From contig JAFQRZ010000024.1 in NCBI GenBank assembly GCA_017409825.1, positions 186,001-250,000 on the forward strand: DNA of 64,000 bases, read 5' to 3'. The translations under genes were made by a program, and so were the position numbers. Position 1 is the stretch's first letter. Every line of letters begins with the position of its first letter. This DNA comes from Agathobacter sp. Lineage in GTDB: Bacteria > Bacillota > Clostridia > Lachnospirales > Lachnospiraceae. The notes under the pieces were generated by a model that had not been told where the DNA came from, ran no database searches, and worked only from the letters and a program-made list of their open reading frames with translations. Positions 25,970-35,564 of this stretch are shown piece after piece.

Positions 25970-26299
25970 ATGACTCAAATAACGATTTATCAAAATCAGA
26001 ATCATGAAGTAGAACGATTTACATGTACAGGGCATGCTGGATATGCTGCTTCGGGCGAAGATGTTGTATGTGCAGGTATTTCGATACTTGTTATCAATAC
26101 GATTAATTCAATAGAAACCTTTACTTCAGTGCCATTTGTTTGTGAAGCAGATGAAGAAACAGGTGATATTGACTTTCAGTTCACAGAAGATATTAGCCCA
26201 GATGCATCTTTACTTATCGAATCCATGATTCTCGGACTAAAAGAGATACAAAATGACTATGGGAAGAAATTTCTCATTCTAAACTTTAAGGAGGTATAA
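25970..26299 (+). CDS. prp: Ribosomal-processing cysteine protease Prp
   Basis: The 109 residues carry the catalytic histidine in CTGHAGYA and the catalytic cysteine in DVVCAGIS. Prp removes the N-terminal extension of ribosomal protein L27 in Firmicutes and some relatives, an essential step in ribosome assembly. Its substrate is encoded next and bears the expected cleavage motif. The gene lies 18 bases after rplU. Confidence 0.95.
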   Translation: MTQITIYQNQNHEVERFTCTGHAGYAASGEDVVCAGISILVINTINSIETFTSVPFVCEADEETGDIDFQFTEDISPDASLLIESMILGLKEIQNDYGKKFLILNFKEV

Positions 26300-26303
26300 A
26301 ACC

Positions 26304-26591
26304 ATGATGAAATTAAACCTTCAGTTTTTTGCTCATAAAAAGGGTGTAGGTTCTACAAAGAACGGTCGTGACTCTGAATCAAAGAGACTTGGAGCAAAAA
26401 GAGCAGACGGACAGTTCGTAAAAGCTGGTAATATCCTTTACAGACAGCGTGGAACAAAGATTCATCCAGGTACTAACGTAGGTATCGGTGGAGATGATAC
26501 TTTATTCGCTAAAGTAGATGGCGTATTAAGATTTGAAAGACTCGGAAGAGATAGAAAACAGGCTTCTGTTTATCCAGTAGTTAACGAATAA
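26304..26591 (+). CDS. rpmA: 50S ribosomal protein L27 with Prp-cleaved N-terminal extension
   Basis: The 95-residue precursor starts [21 protein letters not shown]. The LNLQFFA stretch is the Prp recognition site, and cleavage after it exposes HKKG, the mature N-terminus that reaches the peptidyl transferase centre. ATG 26304 and 26307 are both possible behind AAGGAGG. Terminator at 26601-26630. Confidence 0.97.
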   Translation: MMKLNLQFFAHKKGVGSTKNGRDSESKRLGAKRADGQFVKAGNILYRQRGTKIHPGTNVGIGGDDTLFAKVDGVLRFERLGRDRKQASVYPVVNE

Positions 26592-26600
26592 GATTTAAGG

Positions 26601-26630
26601 ACCCCGACTATTACTTAGCCGGGGTTTTTA
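26601..26630 (+). terminator. Rho-independent terminator after rpmA
   Basis: ACCCCGACTA pairs with TAGCCGGGGT (one mismatch), followed by TTTTTA. It separates the ribosomal genes from obgE. Confidence 0.85.
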
Positions 26631-26661
26631 TGTCGTATAGAGACAGTTATTAATGAGGTAG

Positions 26662-27960
<1,299 letters not shown>

Positions 27961-27971
27961 GGAGAAACGTT

Positions 27972-28262
27972 ATGACTAGCAAACAGCGTGCATATTTAAT
28001 GAGTCAGGCAAGCACTATGGACCCAATTTTCCAGATTGGAAAAGCTTCCCTTACTCCAGAAATTATCACTGCTTTAGATGAAGCTTTAGAAAAAAGAGAA
28101 TTAATCAAAGTATCTGTTCTTAAAAACTGTATCGATGATCCTCGTGAAATCGCTGGAGTTATCGGTGAAAGAACACACAGTGAAGTAATTAAAGTCATCG
28201 GAAAGAAAATGATTTTCTTCCGTCAGGCTAAGAAAAACAGCAAATATAATCTTCCAGACTAG
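27972..28262 (+). CDS. yhbY: YhbY family RNA-binding protein (CRM domain)
   Basis: The 96-residue protein is a single CRM/KH-like domain: MTSKQRAYLMSQASTMDPIFQIGKASLTPEIITALDEALEKRELIKV, with the GxxG-type loop region. It associates with the pre-50S ribosome. It follows obgE by 11 bases with ribosome site AAGGAG. Confidence 0.94.
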   Translation: MTSKQRAYLMSQASTMDPIFQIGKASLTPEIITALDEALEKRELIKVSVLKNCIDDPREIAGVIGERTHSEVIKVIGKKMIFFRQAKKNSKYNLPD

Positions 28263-28308
28263 AAATAAGTCGATATAGATTCATGCATGTAAAAAGGAGA
28301 ATTCCAAT

Positions 28309-28896
28309 ATGAAAATCGGGATTTTAGGTGGTTCCTTTGACCCAATACACAATGGACATTTGAATATGGCTCTAAAATCCTATGAGCAGTATGATTTGGA
28401 TGAGGTTTGGTTGATTCCAAATGGAAATGCACCACATAAGGATAGTGGCAAAATGGCAGATGCTGCTGACAGACTTGCTATGTGTGAGCTTGTGGCGAAT
28501 GAATATCCTTTTTTAAAAACCTGCGATATCGAAATCATTTCGGAAGAGTATAGTTATACTTATATTACGGTGACAAAATTGCAGAATATGTATCCAGAAC
28601 ATGAATTTTATTTTATTATGGGAGCAGATTCTCTGGATTATTTTGAAAAATGGAGAAAACCAGAAGTAATTGCTTCGGTATGTAAGATTTTAGTGATTAC
28701 TCGTGATGAATTTTCCGAAGAAGATATGGCAGAAAAAATTCGTCGAATCAATACTATTTTTCCCGCAGATATTCGTATTGTACATTGTTCAAAGGTGGAT
28801 GTTTCTTCAACAGAGCTTCGTCAGAAGTTGGACAAGGACGATGTATTACCAGCAGTTTATGAATATATCTGCGAGCATGATTTGTATGGGAATTAG
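28309..28896 (+). CDS. nadD: Nicotinate-nucleotide adenylyltransferase
   Basis: The 195-residue protein has the nucleotidyltransferase motifs GGSFDPIHNGHL at the start and VSSTELRQKL near the end, and the middle phrase FIMGADSLDYFEKWR typical of NadD. It joins ATP to nicotinate mononucleotide in NAD synthesis. It is followed by yqeK and rsfS, the usual Firmicutes order. Confidence 0.96.
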   Translation: MKIGILGGSFDPIHNGHLNMALKSYEQYDLDEVWLIPNGNAPHKDSGKMADAADRLAMCELVANEYPFLKTCDIEIISEEYSYTYITVTKLQNMYPEHEFYFIMGADSLDYFEKWRKPEVIASVCKILVITRDEFSEEDMAEKIRRINTIFPADIRIVHCSKVDVSSTELRQKLDKDDVLPAVYEYICEHDLYGN

Positions 28897-28905
28897 GAGT
28901 AAAAT

Positions 28906-29484
28906 ATGAAAGTATTTGAACCAATTCAAGAAAAACTGAAAATAGCTTTAGATGAACCTAGATATGAACATACCTTAGGCGTTATGTATACCGCAGGATG
29001 TATAGCTATGGCACATGGCTATGATGTACCAAAAGCTATGTTAGCAGGACTTTTACATGATTGTGCGAAATGTATGACACATGAAGAACGACTTGAACTT
29101 TGTGAAAAAAATCAAGTAGCAGTAACTGCTTCGGAATTAGAAAATAAAGCTCTTTTACATGCAAAAGCAGGTGCAATTTTGGCGAAAATAGAGTATGATA
29201 TAACAGATGAAGATATTTTGCATGCCATTGCAGTTCATACAACTGGGGAACCGAATATGAATATGCTGGACAAAATTATCTACATTGCAGATTATATTGA
29301 GCCTGGAAGAGATAAAGCTCCGAATTTAGAACTTGTACGTGCATTAGCATACAAAGATTTAGATGCTTGTATGGCACAGATTTTGTATGATACATTGCAT
29401 TATTTGCAATCACGTGGAGGTCATATAGACCAAACTACAACAGAAGCATACGAGTTTTATAAGGGATATAGAAAGGAAGTTTAA
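28906..29484 (+). CDS. yqeK: YqeK family HD-domain hydrolase
   Basis: The 192 residues hold an HD domain: H in RYEHTLGV, HD in LLHDCAK, and downstream LHAKAGA, AIAVHTTG and IIYIADYIEPGRD. YqeK of Firmicutes hydrolyses diadenosine tetraphosphate, a stress nucleotide. It lies ten bases after nadD and two bases before rsfS. Confidence 0.94.
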   Translation: MKVFEPIQEKLKIALDEPRYEHTLGVMYTAGCIAMAHGYDVPKAMLAGLLHDCAKCMTHEERLELCEKNQVAVTASELENKALLHAKAGAILAKIEYDITDEDILHAIAVHTTGEPNMNMLDKIIYIADYIEPGRDKAPNLELVRALAYKDLDACMAQILYDTLHYLQSRGGHIDQTTTEAYEFYKGYRKEV

Positions 29485-29485
29485 T

Positions 29486-29824
29486 ATGGAATTATTAGAA
29501 ATCGTAAAAAAAGCCGTAAATGCTTTAGAGGATAAAAAAGCAGAAGATATCACCGTTATTGATATCAGCGAGATATCAACAATCGCAGATTACTTTATCA
29601 TTGCAAATGGTTCTAATGCAAACCAGCTTGCTGCTATGAAAGATGCTGTAGATGAAGCATTCTATAAATCAGGCATTCATGCAAAACAGGTAGAAGGAAA
29701 TAATAATTCTACTTGGATTTTGATTGACTATAATGATGTAATTGTACATTTATTTGATAAAGAAGATCGTCTTTTCTATGATTTAGAACGCATCTGGAAA
29801 GACGGAAAAGTGATTGAATTGTAA
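29486..29824 (+). CDS. rsfS: Ribosome silencing factor RsfS
   Basis: The 112-residue protein matches RsfS (YbeB/DUF143): ITVIDISEISTIADYFIIANGSNANQLAAMKDAV and WILIDYNDVIVHLFDKEDRLFYDLERIW. It binds L14 and blocks joining of the subunits when nutrients are short. Last gene of the cluster, ended by the hairpin at 29832. Confidence 0.96.
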   Translation: MELLEIVKKAVNALEDKKAEDITVIDISEISTIADYFIIANGSNANQLAAMKDAVDEAFYKSGIHAKQVEGNNNSTWILIDYNDVIVHLFDKEDRLFYDLERIWKDGKVIEL

Positions 29825-29831
29825 TAAAGAA

Positions 29832-29860
29832 GCCGGCGCTATGCGCCGGCATTTGTTTTT
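29832..29860 (+). terminator. Rho-independent terminator between rsfS and lexA
   Basis: GCCGGCGC, loop TAT, GCGCCGGC, then ATTTGTTTTT. On the opposite strand the stem is followed by TTCTTTATT, so it may also serve lexA. Confidence 0.9.
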
Positions 29861-30474
29861 TAGAAGAAACGGAATACTCCGAATACTTTACCCATGATTT
29901 CACAATTATCTACGATAATAGGGTCCATTGTATCATTTTCTGGCTGAAGACGAATATGGTCACCTTCTTTATAAAAAGTCTTAACAGTAGCGGAGTCATC
30001 TACCAAAGCAACTACCATATCACCATTTCTAGCAGTGGAGCATTTCTCCGCCAAAATCTGATCGCCATCGAAAATCCCCGCATTAATCATACTTTCACCT
30101 TTTACTTTAAGCATAAAGCTTTCAGCGTTTGGCATATATTCCGTAGGAATAGGGAAGTAGCTTTCGATATTTTCCACGGCAAGAATAGGCTCACCAGCAG
30201 CTACACGTCCTACCATAGGAACATTTGTCATTTCACGACGAGTCAGATTAAAGTTATCATCAATAATTTCAATCGCACGTGGTTTGGTAGGGTCTCGACG
30301 AATATAACCATTCTTTTCTAACGTTTCAAGATGAGAGTGAACGGAAGAAGTCGATTTCAATTTCACGGCTTCACAAATATCACGTACTGTAGGTGGGTAT
30401 CCTTTATTAAGGATTTCCTGTTTCATATATTCTAAGATCTCTTTCTGTTTATCAGAAATTCTTCCGTATGCCAT
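29860..30474 (-). CDS. lexA: LexA repressor
   Basis: The 204 residues have an N-terminal winged helix (KQKEILEYMKQEILNKGYPPTVRDICEAVKLKSTSSVHSHLETLE). The self-cleavage site Ala-Gly lies in RVAAGEP, the catalytic serine in VKGESMINAGIFDGD and the lysine in DDSATVKTF. RecA filaments trigger its cleavage and release the SOS genes. It is divergent from a YneA-like gene, as in Bacillus. SD GGAGGAA. Confidence 0.97.
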   Translation of the reverse strand: MAYGRISDKQKEILEYMKQEILNKGYPPTVRDICEAVKLKSTSSVHSHLETLEKNGYIRRDPTKPRAIEIIDDNFNLTRREMTNVPMVGRVAAGEPILAVENIESYFPIPTEYMPNAESFMLKVKGESMINAGIFDGDQILAEKCSTARNGDMVVALVDDSATVKTFYKEGDHIRLQPENDTMDPIIVDNCEIMGKVFGVFRFF

Positions 30475-30529
30475 AAAAACATTCCTCCATTTATTTTATA
30501 AAAATATTGCAAACGTTCTTGATATATTA

Positions 30530-30558
30530 ATAATAGCATACTGTTCGGGAAAAAGCAA
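30530..30558 (-). promoter_or_regulatory. lexA promoter with LexA half-site
   Basis: On the minus strand TTGCTT (30558-30553), a 17-base spacer and TATTAT (30535-30530). The spacer holds CGAACA, half of a LexA box. Confidence 0.5.
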
Positions 30559-30592
30559 ACATATATTCCGAAAATTTGTTCGATTTTCTTGT

Positions 30593-30646
30593 TGACAAAC
30601 ATTTGTTCGCATGATATAGTAAATACAACAAAGAGAACAAATGTTC
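30593..30646 (+). promoter_or_regulatory. SOS promoter with two LexA boxes
   Basis: TTGACA (30593-30598) and TATAGT (30615-30620) form the promoter. One LexA box (CAAACATTTGTTCG, 30596-30609) covers the -35 and spacer. A second (GAACAAATGTTC, 30635-30646) lies just past the start point. Both fit the Gram-positive CGAACrnryGTTCG form. Confidence 0.8.
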
Positions 30647-30694
30647 CGAAATGATGTTCGGTATACATAGAACATATTATATGGAGGTATACAA

Positions 30695-31072
30695 ATGAGA
30701 AAATATAATGTTAAAATTTCAGCAAAAGCAAATGAAAGTTTAAGAAAAAGAGAAGCTGTTGTTCGTAAACAGAGAAGCATCTTAGCGATTGCAGTTATTT
30801 TTGTTGTTGCTCTTGGTATCTTATTAGGAAGCAGTATGAAGACACTTGCCAGTTCAGAAAAAGATGTATCTTCTTATCATAAATATTATGAAAGCATTCG
30901 TGTAGAAAGCGGTGATACACTTTGGACAATCGCAGATGAATATATTGACGGATTTAATCTTTCTAAAACAGACTATATTGCAGAAGTTTGCCAAATTAAC
31001 CAGATTTCGGAAGATGAAATCCATGCAGGAGATTATATTGTAGTACCATACTATTCCCAGGATGTAAAATAG
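30695..31072 (+). CDS. YneA-like SOS cell-division inhibitor with LysM domain
   Basis: The 125-residue protein has one membrane anchor at about 30-52 (ILAIAVIFVVALGILLGSSM) and an outer LysM domain (ESIRVESGDTLWTIADEYI...VCQINQISEDEIHAGDYIVVPYY). Its layout, LysM anchor and divergent position next to lexA match YneA of Bacillus, which delays division after DNA damage. The promoter carries LexA boxes. Sequence similarity to YneA itself is limited to this architecture, so the division role is inferred. Confidence 0.82.
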   Translation: MRKYNVKISAKANESLRKREAVVRKQRSILAIAVIFVVALGILLGSSMKTLASSEKDVSSYHKYYESIRVESGDTLWTIADEYIDGFNLSKTDYIAEVCQINQISEDEIHAGDYIVVPYYSQDVK

Positions 31073-31108
31073 CACCTCAAATTAATTTTTTTATAAAAAA
31101 CATGCCTA

Positions 31109-31160
31109 AGAATACCATTATTTGATTGAGAAAAGGGTCAAATAGTGGTATTCTATTTTT
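31109..31160 (+). terminator. Rho-independent terminator
   Basis: AGAATACCATTATTTGA (31109-31125) pairs with TCAAATAGTGGTATTCT (31138-31154), then ATTTTTATG. Confidence 0.85.
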
Positions 31161-31193
31161 ATGATAAACTTTTCACAAAGGAGAATGAGGGAT

Positions 31194-33266
31194 ATGGAAA
31201 ATCTTGATAAGAAATACGATGCCCTGTTTACTCCATGGAAGATTCGTGATGTAGAAATCAAGAACAGAATTGTTCTTTGTCCAATGGGCGGAACATCACT
31301 TTTCGGTTGGATGGAATTGACAGGAAATCATTTCGACAAAGAGGCTGCAAAGTTTTTCATTGAAAAAGCGAATAACAATGTTGGCCTTATCATCACAGGT
31401 ATTGCTCCAATTAAAAGTACCTATTGGGGACAGTGGCTGTATGAAAATGAAAAGATGTTCGTGGAATTAAAAGAATTCATGAACGAAATTCATAAAACTG
31501 GAGCGAAGTTATTTATCCAGCTTACTGCTGGTATGGGACGTTCTTGGGCGATTACATCACCATTAGTTCCATTGGCTAATTCTAAGGTAATTAGCACATT
31601 AATCAAACCAATTATTGACCTTCCTTACGAAAGTGCTGCACCAAGCGAATTGCCTTCACGTTGGGCTGAAAACTTGACAACACGTGCACTTACGAAGAAA
31701 GAAATTCATGAAATTGTAGATGCTTTTGCAAAAACAGCGAAATTATGTATGGATGCTGGTGTAGATGGTGTAGAAGTACACGCTGTACATGAAGGCTATT
31801 TATTAGACCAGTTTACGATGGAATGTACCAACAAACGTACCGATGAATATGGTGGTTCTTTTGAAAACCGTTATCGTTTCCCTGTTGAAATTGTAAAAGC
31901 AATTAAAGAAACATGTGGCGAAGATTTCCCTGTCTCTCTTCGTTACTCAGTAACTTCCAAGATGAAAGGGTTCTGCGAAGGTGCAGTTCCTGGTGAAGAA
32001 TTTGAAGAATTTGGTCGTGATATGGAAGAATCCGAAAAAGCAGCAAAATATCTTCAGGATGCAGGTTACGATATGCTCAATGCGGACAATGGTACCTACG
32101 ACTCTTGGTATTGGGCTCATCCACCAATGTATATGCCTACCAACTGCAACTTAGAAGATGTAGCACACATCAAGAAATTCGTTGATATTCCTGTTGTTTG
32201 TGCCGGACGTATGGAACCAGAAGTAGGTGCAAAGGCCATTGCGGATGGAGCAATCGATGCTATGGGTGTAGCTCGTCAGTTCCTTGCAGACTCCGAATGG
32301 GTTACTAAGATGTTAGAAGGACGCATGGAAGATATTCGTCCATGCATCTGCTGTCATAATGCTTGCTTTAACATGGCAAAATACAAAGGTGTTGCGAATC
32401 AGCAGTCACTTCACGATGTAAGCCATATCGCACGTTGTGCATTGGATCCTCGTGTAATGCAGTCTGATAAATATGAAATCAAACCAGCTGCCGTAAAGAA
32501 GAATATCGCAATCATCGGTGGTGGTATTGGTGGTATGGAAGCAGCAATCCTCCTTGCAAAACGTGGACATAAGGTTTCTCTTTACGAAAAATCTGACCGT
32601 TTAGGTGGTGTATTTATTGCAGCTGCAGCTCCTTCTTACAAAGAACACGATCGTATGCTTATCGCTTGGTATGAAAGAGAAATCCAGAAATACCCAATCG
32701 ATATCCACATGAATACAGAAGTAAAGAGCATTGAAGAATTAAATGCAGACGAAGTCATCGTTGCTACAGGTGCAAAAGCTCGTAAGCTTCCAATTCCAGG
32801 TATTGAAAAAGCAACAGAAGCAGTTGATTTCTTACTTGGAGATCAGAGCAATATAGGTGAAAACGTTGTAATTATTGGTGGTGGTTTAACTGGTTGTGAA
32901 ATCGCGTATGACCTTTACTTACATGGTAAGAAACCTGTGATTGTAGAGGCAAAACATGACCTTATCGTATCTGATAAAGTACCTCTTCCAAATGCAAGCT
33001 ACTTACGTGACTTCTTTATTTCTAACAAGGTTCCAACCTATTTGGAAAGCAGCGTAAAAGAAATCAAGGATGGTAGTGTAATTGTTGCAGATAAAGCTGG
33101 AAATACAACAGAAATCAAAGCTGATAACGTAATCGTATCTGTTGGTTATATTCCAACACCAGTATTTGAAAAGAGCAAACACGTACATGTAATCGGTGAT
33201 GCAAAACAGGTTGGCAGTCTTCGTACAGTAATCTGGGGTGCATGGGATATTGGTATGAAATTATAA
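31194..33266 (+). CDS. Old Yellow Enzyme family NAD(P)H:flavin oxidoreductase (2,4-dienoyl-CoA reductase type)
   Basis: ATG 31194 is ten bases after AAGGAG; upstream ATGs are too near or lack a site. The 690 residues hold an FMN-binding TIM barrel (PWKIRDVEIKNRIVLCPMGG...GVDGVEVHAVHEGYLLDQF), then an iron-sulfur cysteine cluster (CICCHNACF...RCALDP). Two dinucleotide-binding folds follow (IIGGGIGGMEAAI and VIIGGGLTGCEIA). This is the build of 2,4-dienoyl-CoA reductase, enoate reductase and BaiCD/BaiH. It reduces a conjugated C=C bond. The aconitase X genes downstream suggest an unsaturated acid made by dehydration. Confidence 0.92.
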   Translation: MENLDKKYDALFTPWKIRDVEIKNRIVLCPMGGTSLFGWMELTGNHFDKEAAKFFIEKANNNVGLIITGIAPIKSTYWGQWLYENEKMFVELKEFMNEIHKTGAKLFIQLTAGMGRSWAITSPLVPLANSKVISTLIKPIIDLPYESAAPSELPSRWAENLTTRALTKKEIHEIVDAFAKTAKLCMDAGVDGVEVHAVHEGYLLDQFTMECTNKRTDEYGGSFENRYRFPVEIVKAIKETCGEDFPVSLRYSVTSKMKGFCEGAVPGEEFEEFGRDMEESEKAAKYLQDAGYDMLNADNGTYDSWYWAHPPMYMPTNCNLEDVAHIKKFVDIPVVCAGRMEPEVGAKAIADGAIDAMGVARQFLADSEWVTKMLEGRMEDIRPCICCHNACFNMAKYKGVANQQSLHDVSHIARCALDPRVMQSDKYEIKPAAVKKNIAIIGGGIGGMEAAILLAKRGHKVSLYEKSDRLGGVFIAAAAPSYKEHDRMLIAWYEREIQKYPIDIHMNTEVKSIEELNADEVIVATGAKARKLPIPGIEKATEAVDFLLGDQSNIGENVVIIGGGLTGCEIAYDLYLHGKKPVIVEAKHDLIVSDKVPLPNASYLRDFFISNKVPTYLESSVKEIKDGSVIVADKAGNTTEIKADNVIVSVGYIPTPVFEKSKHVHVIGDAKQVGSLRTVIWGAWDIGMKL

Positions 33267-33320
33267 AATTTAGATGATATGTGTGGTGGCTTAGTGTCAC
33301 CACACAGAAATGAGGATATT

Positions 33321-34595
33321 ATGATTTTAACAGAAGAACAGAAAGCCATATTAAATGGTGAAAAAGGAGAAACCTTAGCCAAGGTAATGGAATCCGTTGT
33401 TCGTTATGGTGAGCTTTTTGGCGCAGAAAAATTGATTCCAATTACAAGTGAATATACACATTTAGTTACATCCTTTGGTTTAAAGGCATTGGGGCCAGTA
33501 TATGATTTGATGGACAAATTAATTGCAGAAGGAGCTATTTCTACACAGAAATTCTCTGTAGACCCTAGACCATGTGATCCAAAGGTTCCAAAGAACTTTT
33601 TACAGGACTTTATTTTTAAAAACTTTATGTATTCCAAACAGGATTTCTATGAAGGACAGTTGAAACAGCTTGGCCTTATGGATGACAATGCATTTACCTG
33701 TACCTGTTACATGGATGAAGTAGGAAATAAGCCTAAAAAAGGCGACATTTTAAGCTGGGCAGAATCATCAGCCGTAGTTTATGCAAACTCAGTTCTCGGC
33801 GCTAGATGTAACCGTAACTCAGGTATCATTGATATCATGCAGTCCGTTGTTGGTTATGTTCCTTACTTTGGATTAGTAACAGACGAAGGTAGAAAAGCGA
33901 CATGGGTAATCGAAGTAAAGACAACCAAGAAACCAGAAGCTCAGCTTCTTGGCTCTGCTATCGGTATGAAGGTTATGGAAGATGTTCCTTATGTAAAAGG
34001 CCTTGATAAATGGATTGGCTCAGAACTTGATGATGCAGCTTGTACATACTTAAAAGACTTTGGTGCAGCAACAGCTTCTAACGGTGCAGTAGGTCTCTAT
34101 CATATTGATAACCTTACTCCAGAAGCAAAAGAACTTGGCGAAACACTTATCGCTGAAAATGCTCAGGTTTATGTCATCGATGACGCAGAACTTCAAAGAG
34201 TATATGACAATTATCCAATTATGTGGAAGAACAAAGACGCAAAACCAAAACTTTGCTTCATGGGCTGCCCACATATGAGTTTAGAACAGCTTAAGAGCTG
34301 GACTGACAAAGTAGAAGCTGGCTTAAAAGAAGCTGGAAATAGCAAAGTAGTGATTCCTACTGTATTTACAGCAGCTCCAAAAGTATTGGAACAGTTCAAT
34401 AAGACAGATTATGCAGCAAGACTTAGTGCAACAGGTGTTATCACATCTTATATTTGTCCTCTGATGTATATGAACAATCCACTTTGTGGACCAATGCCAG
34501 TTATCACATCATCCAATAAGCTTCGTACCTATACGACAGCTCGTTATTATACAGATGATGAGATTTTAGTTCAGATTACGAAAGGAGGCAACTAA
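33321..34595 (+). CDS. Aconitase X catalytic (large) subunit
   Basis: ATG 33321 follows ATGAGG. The 424 residues match the AcnX catalytic domain (DUF521): LTEEQKAILNGEKGETLAKVMESVVRYGELFGAEKLIPI, AESSAVVYANSVLGARCNRNSG, LCFMGCPHMSLEQL and the end ITSSNKLRTYTTARYY. Cysteines in these blocks are candidates for the iron-sulfur site. Characterised AcnX enzymes dehydrate cis-3-hydroxy-L-proline or mevalonate 5-phosphate. The small subunit is encoded one base after the stop. The substrate here is unknown. Confidence 0.92.
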   Translation: MILTEEQKAILNGEKGETLAKVMESVVRYGELFGAEKLIPITSEYTHLVTSFGLKALGPVYDLMDKLIAEGAISTQKFSVDPRPCDPKVPKNFLQDFIFKNFMYSKQDFYEGQLKQLGLMDDNAFTCTCYMDEVGNKPKKGDILSWAESSAVVYANSVLGARCNRNSGIIDIMQSVVGYVPYFGLVTDEGRKATWVIEVKTTKKPEAQLLGSAIGMKVMEDVPYVKGLDKWIGSELDDAACTYLKDFGAATASNGAVGLYHIDNLTPEAKELGETLIAENAQVYVIDDAELQRVYDNYPIMWKNKDAKPKLCFMGCPHMSLEQLKSWTDKVEAGLKEAGNSKVVIPTVFTAAPKVLEQFNKTDYAARLSATGVITSYICPLMYMNNPLCGPMPVITSSNKLRTYTTARYYTDDEILVQITKGGN

Positions 34596-34596
34596 G

Positions 34597-35046
34597 ATGA
34601 AAGAATTTAAAGGTAGAGTAGTTGCTCCAGGGCAGATCACAGCAGAAGCATTAGTATCTCATGGTGGATTAAATACACTTGCTTCTTTCCAGAAAGCATT
34701 ACAGTTTGGTGATAAGAAAGCTACTTGTGGCGACCAGAACAACCAGGATTTGTTTAATAAACAGATGGCTGGAAAAGCACTTTGTTTACCACAGACTATT
34801 GGTTCTACTACAGGTGGTTTGGTATTATACTGTGCATGTTCTATGGGAAGACAGCCAGCTTGTATGTTGTTCTCGAAACCAATTGATTCACTTGCTGGTG
34901 CAGGCGTAATCCTCGCTGACGTTTGGTTGGAAGGTGCAGAAACAAAGATGCCAGTAATTGATTCACTGGGAGAAGAATTCTTAGAATATGTAAAAGATGG
35001 TATGAAAATTACGATTAAAGAAGATGGCGTAGTAGCGGTTGATTAA
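34597..35046 (+). CDS. Aconitase X small (swivel) subunit
   Basis: The 149-residue protein is the swivel domain DUF126: FKGRVVAPGQITAEALVSHGGLNTLASFQKAL, SLPQTIGSTTGGLVLYCA-like phrase and EEFLEYVKDGMKITIKEDGVV. It pairs with the large subunit to complete the active site. Separate genes for the two parts are common in bacteria. SD AAAGGAGG lies in the end of the large-subunit gene. Terminator at 35072. Confidence 0.92.
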   Translation: MKEFKGRVVAPGQITAEALVSHGGLNTLASFQKALQFGDKKATCGDQNNQDLFNKQMAGKALCLPQTIGSTTGGLVLYCACSMGRQPACMLFSKPIDSLAGAGVILADVWLEGAETKMPVIDSLGEEFLEYVKDGMKITIKEDGVVAVD

Positions 35047-35071
35047 AATATTATAAATATATAAAAGATAA

Positions 35072-35113
35072 AGAGCTCGAAACAATAATATGTTGATTCG
35101 AGCTTCTTTTTTC
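35072..35113 (+). terminator. Rho-independent terminator
   Basis: AGCTCGAA (35074-35081) pairs with TTCGAGCT (35097-35104), then TCTTTTTTC. The T tract runs straight into the next promoter. Confidence 0.8.
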
Positions 35114-35169
35114 TTGACATATATGTCCTACAGTTGTAGTATGAAGTTAAAGATACTACAGTTGTAGGA
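35114..35169 (+). promoter_or_regulatory. BlaI-type promoter with two operators
   Basis: TTGACA (35114-35119), a 17-base spacer and TAGTAT (35137-35142). Operator 1 (35126-35142) and operator 2 (35153-35169) are built on the TACA..TGTA dyad. They are inverted copies of each other, 27 bases centre to centre. One covers the -10, the other lies beyond the start point. Confidence 0.85.
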
Positions 35170-35201
35170 CATTTGTTGTGTATAGAAAAGGAATGTATAT
35201 T

Positions 35202-35561
35202 ATGAAATTATCAGAAGCTGAATGGGCAGTTTTAAACATACTATGGTCTGGAAGAAGTTTTTCTTTGAAAGAAATTACAACGGCATTACAAGATATAAAT
35301 GGTTGGAATAAAAATACGGTATACACTTATTTGACTCGCATGGAGAAAAAGGGCTTAGTTGCGATTGAACGTTCTCAAGATAAACCTTATTCTGCGGCAG
35401 TAACGAAAGAATACTGTGCTAAAAATGAGAGAACCGAGCTTCTCGATAAAGTATATGGTGGAGCAACCGGAGATTTGATTGCCGCATTTTTAAAGGAATC
35501 TACGATTTCAAGCGAAGAACGAAACCGACTGAAAAAAATGTTGGACGAAATGGAGGTGTAG
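35202..35561 (+). CDS. BlaI/MecI/CopY family transcriptional repressor
   Basis: I start at ATG 35202 (MKLSEAEWAVLNILW), nine bases after AAAAGGA; the frame extends 24 bases further up. The 119 residues form a winged helix (KEITTALQDINGWNKNTVYTYLTRMEKKGLVAIE) with a C-terminal dimerisation part (LIAAFLKESTISSEERNRLKKMLDEM). It should bind the two operators just upstream. It is paired with an M56 protease, three bases on, that would trigger its removal. Confidence 0.93.
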   Translation: MKLSEAEWAVLNILWSGRSFSLKEITTALQDINGWNKNTVYTYLTRMEKKGLVAIERSQDKPYSAAVTKEYCAKNERTELLDKVYGGATGDLIAAFLKESTISSEERNRLKKMLDEMEV

Positions 35562-35564
35562 CCT

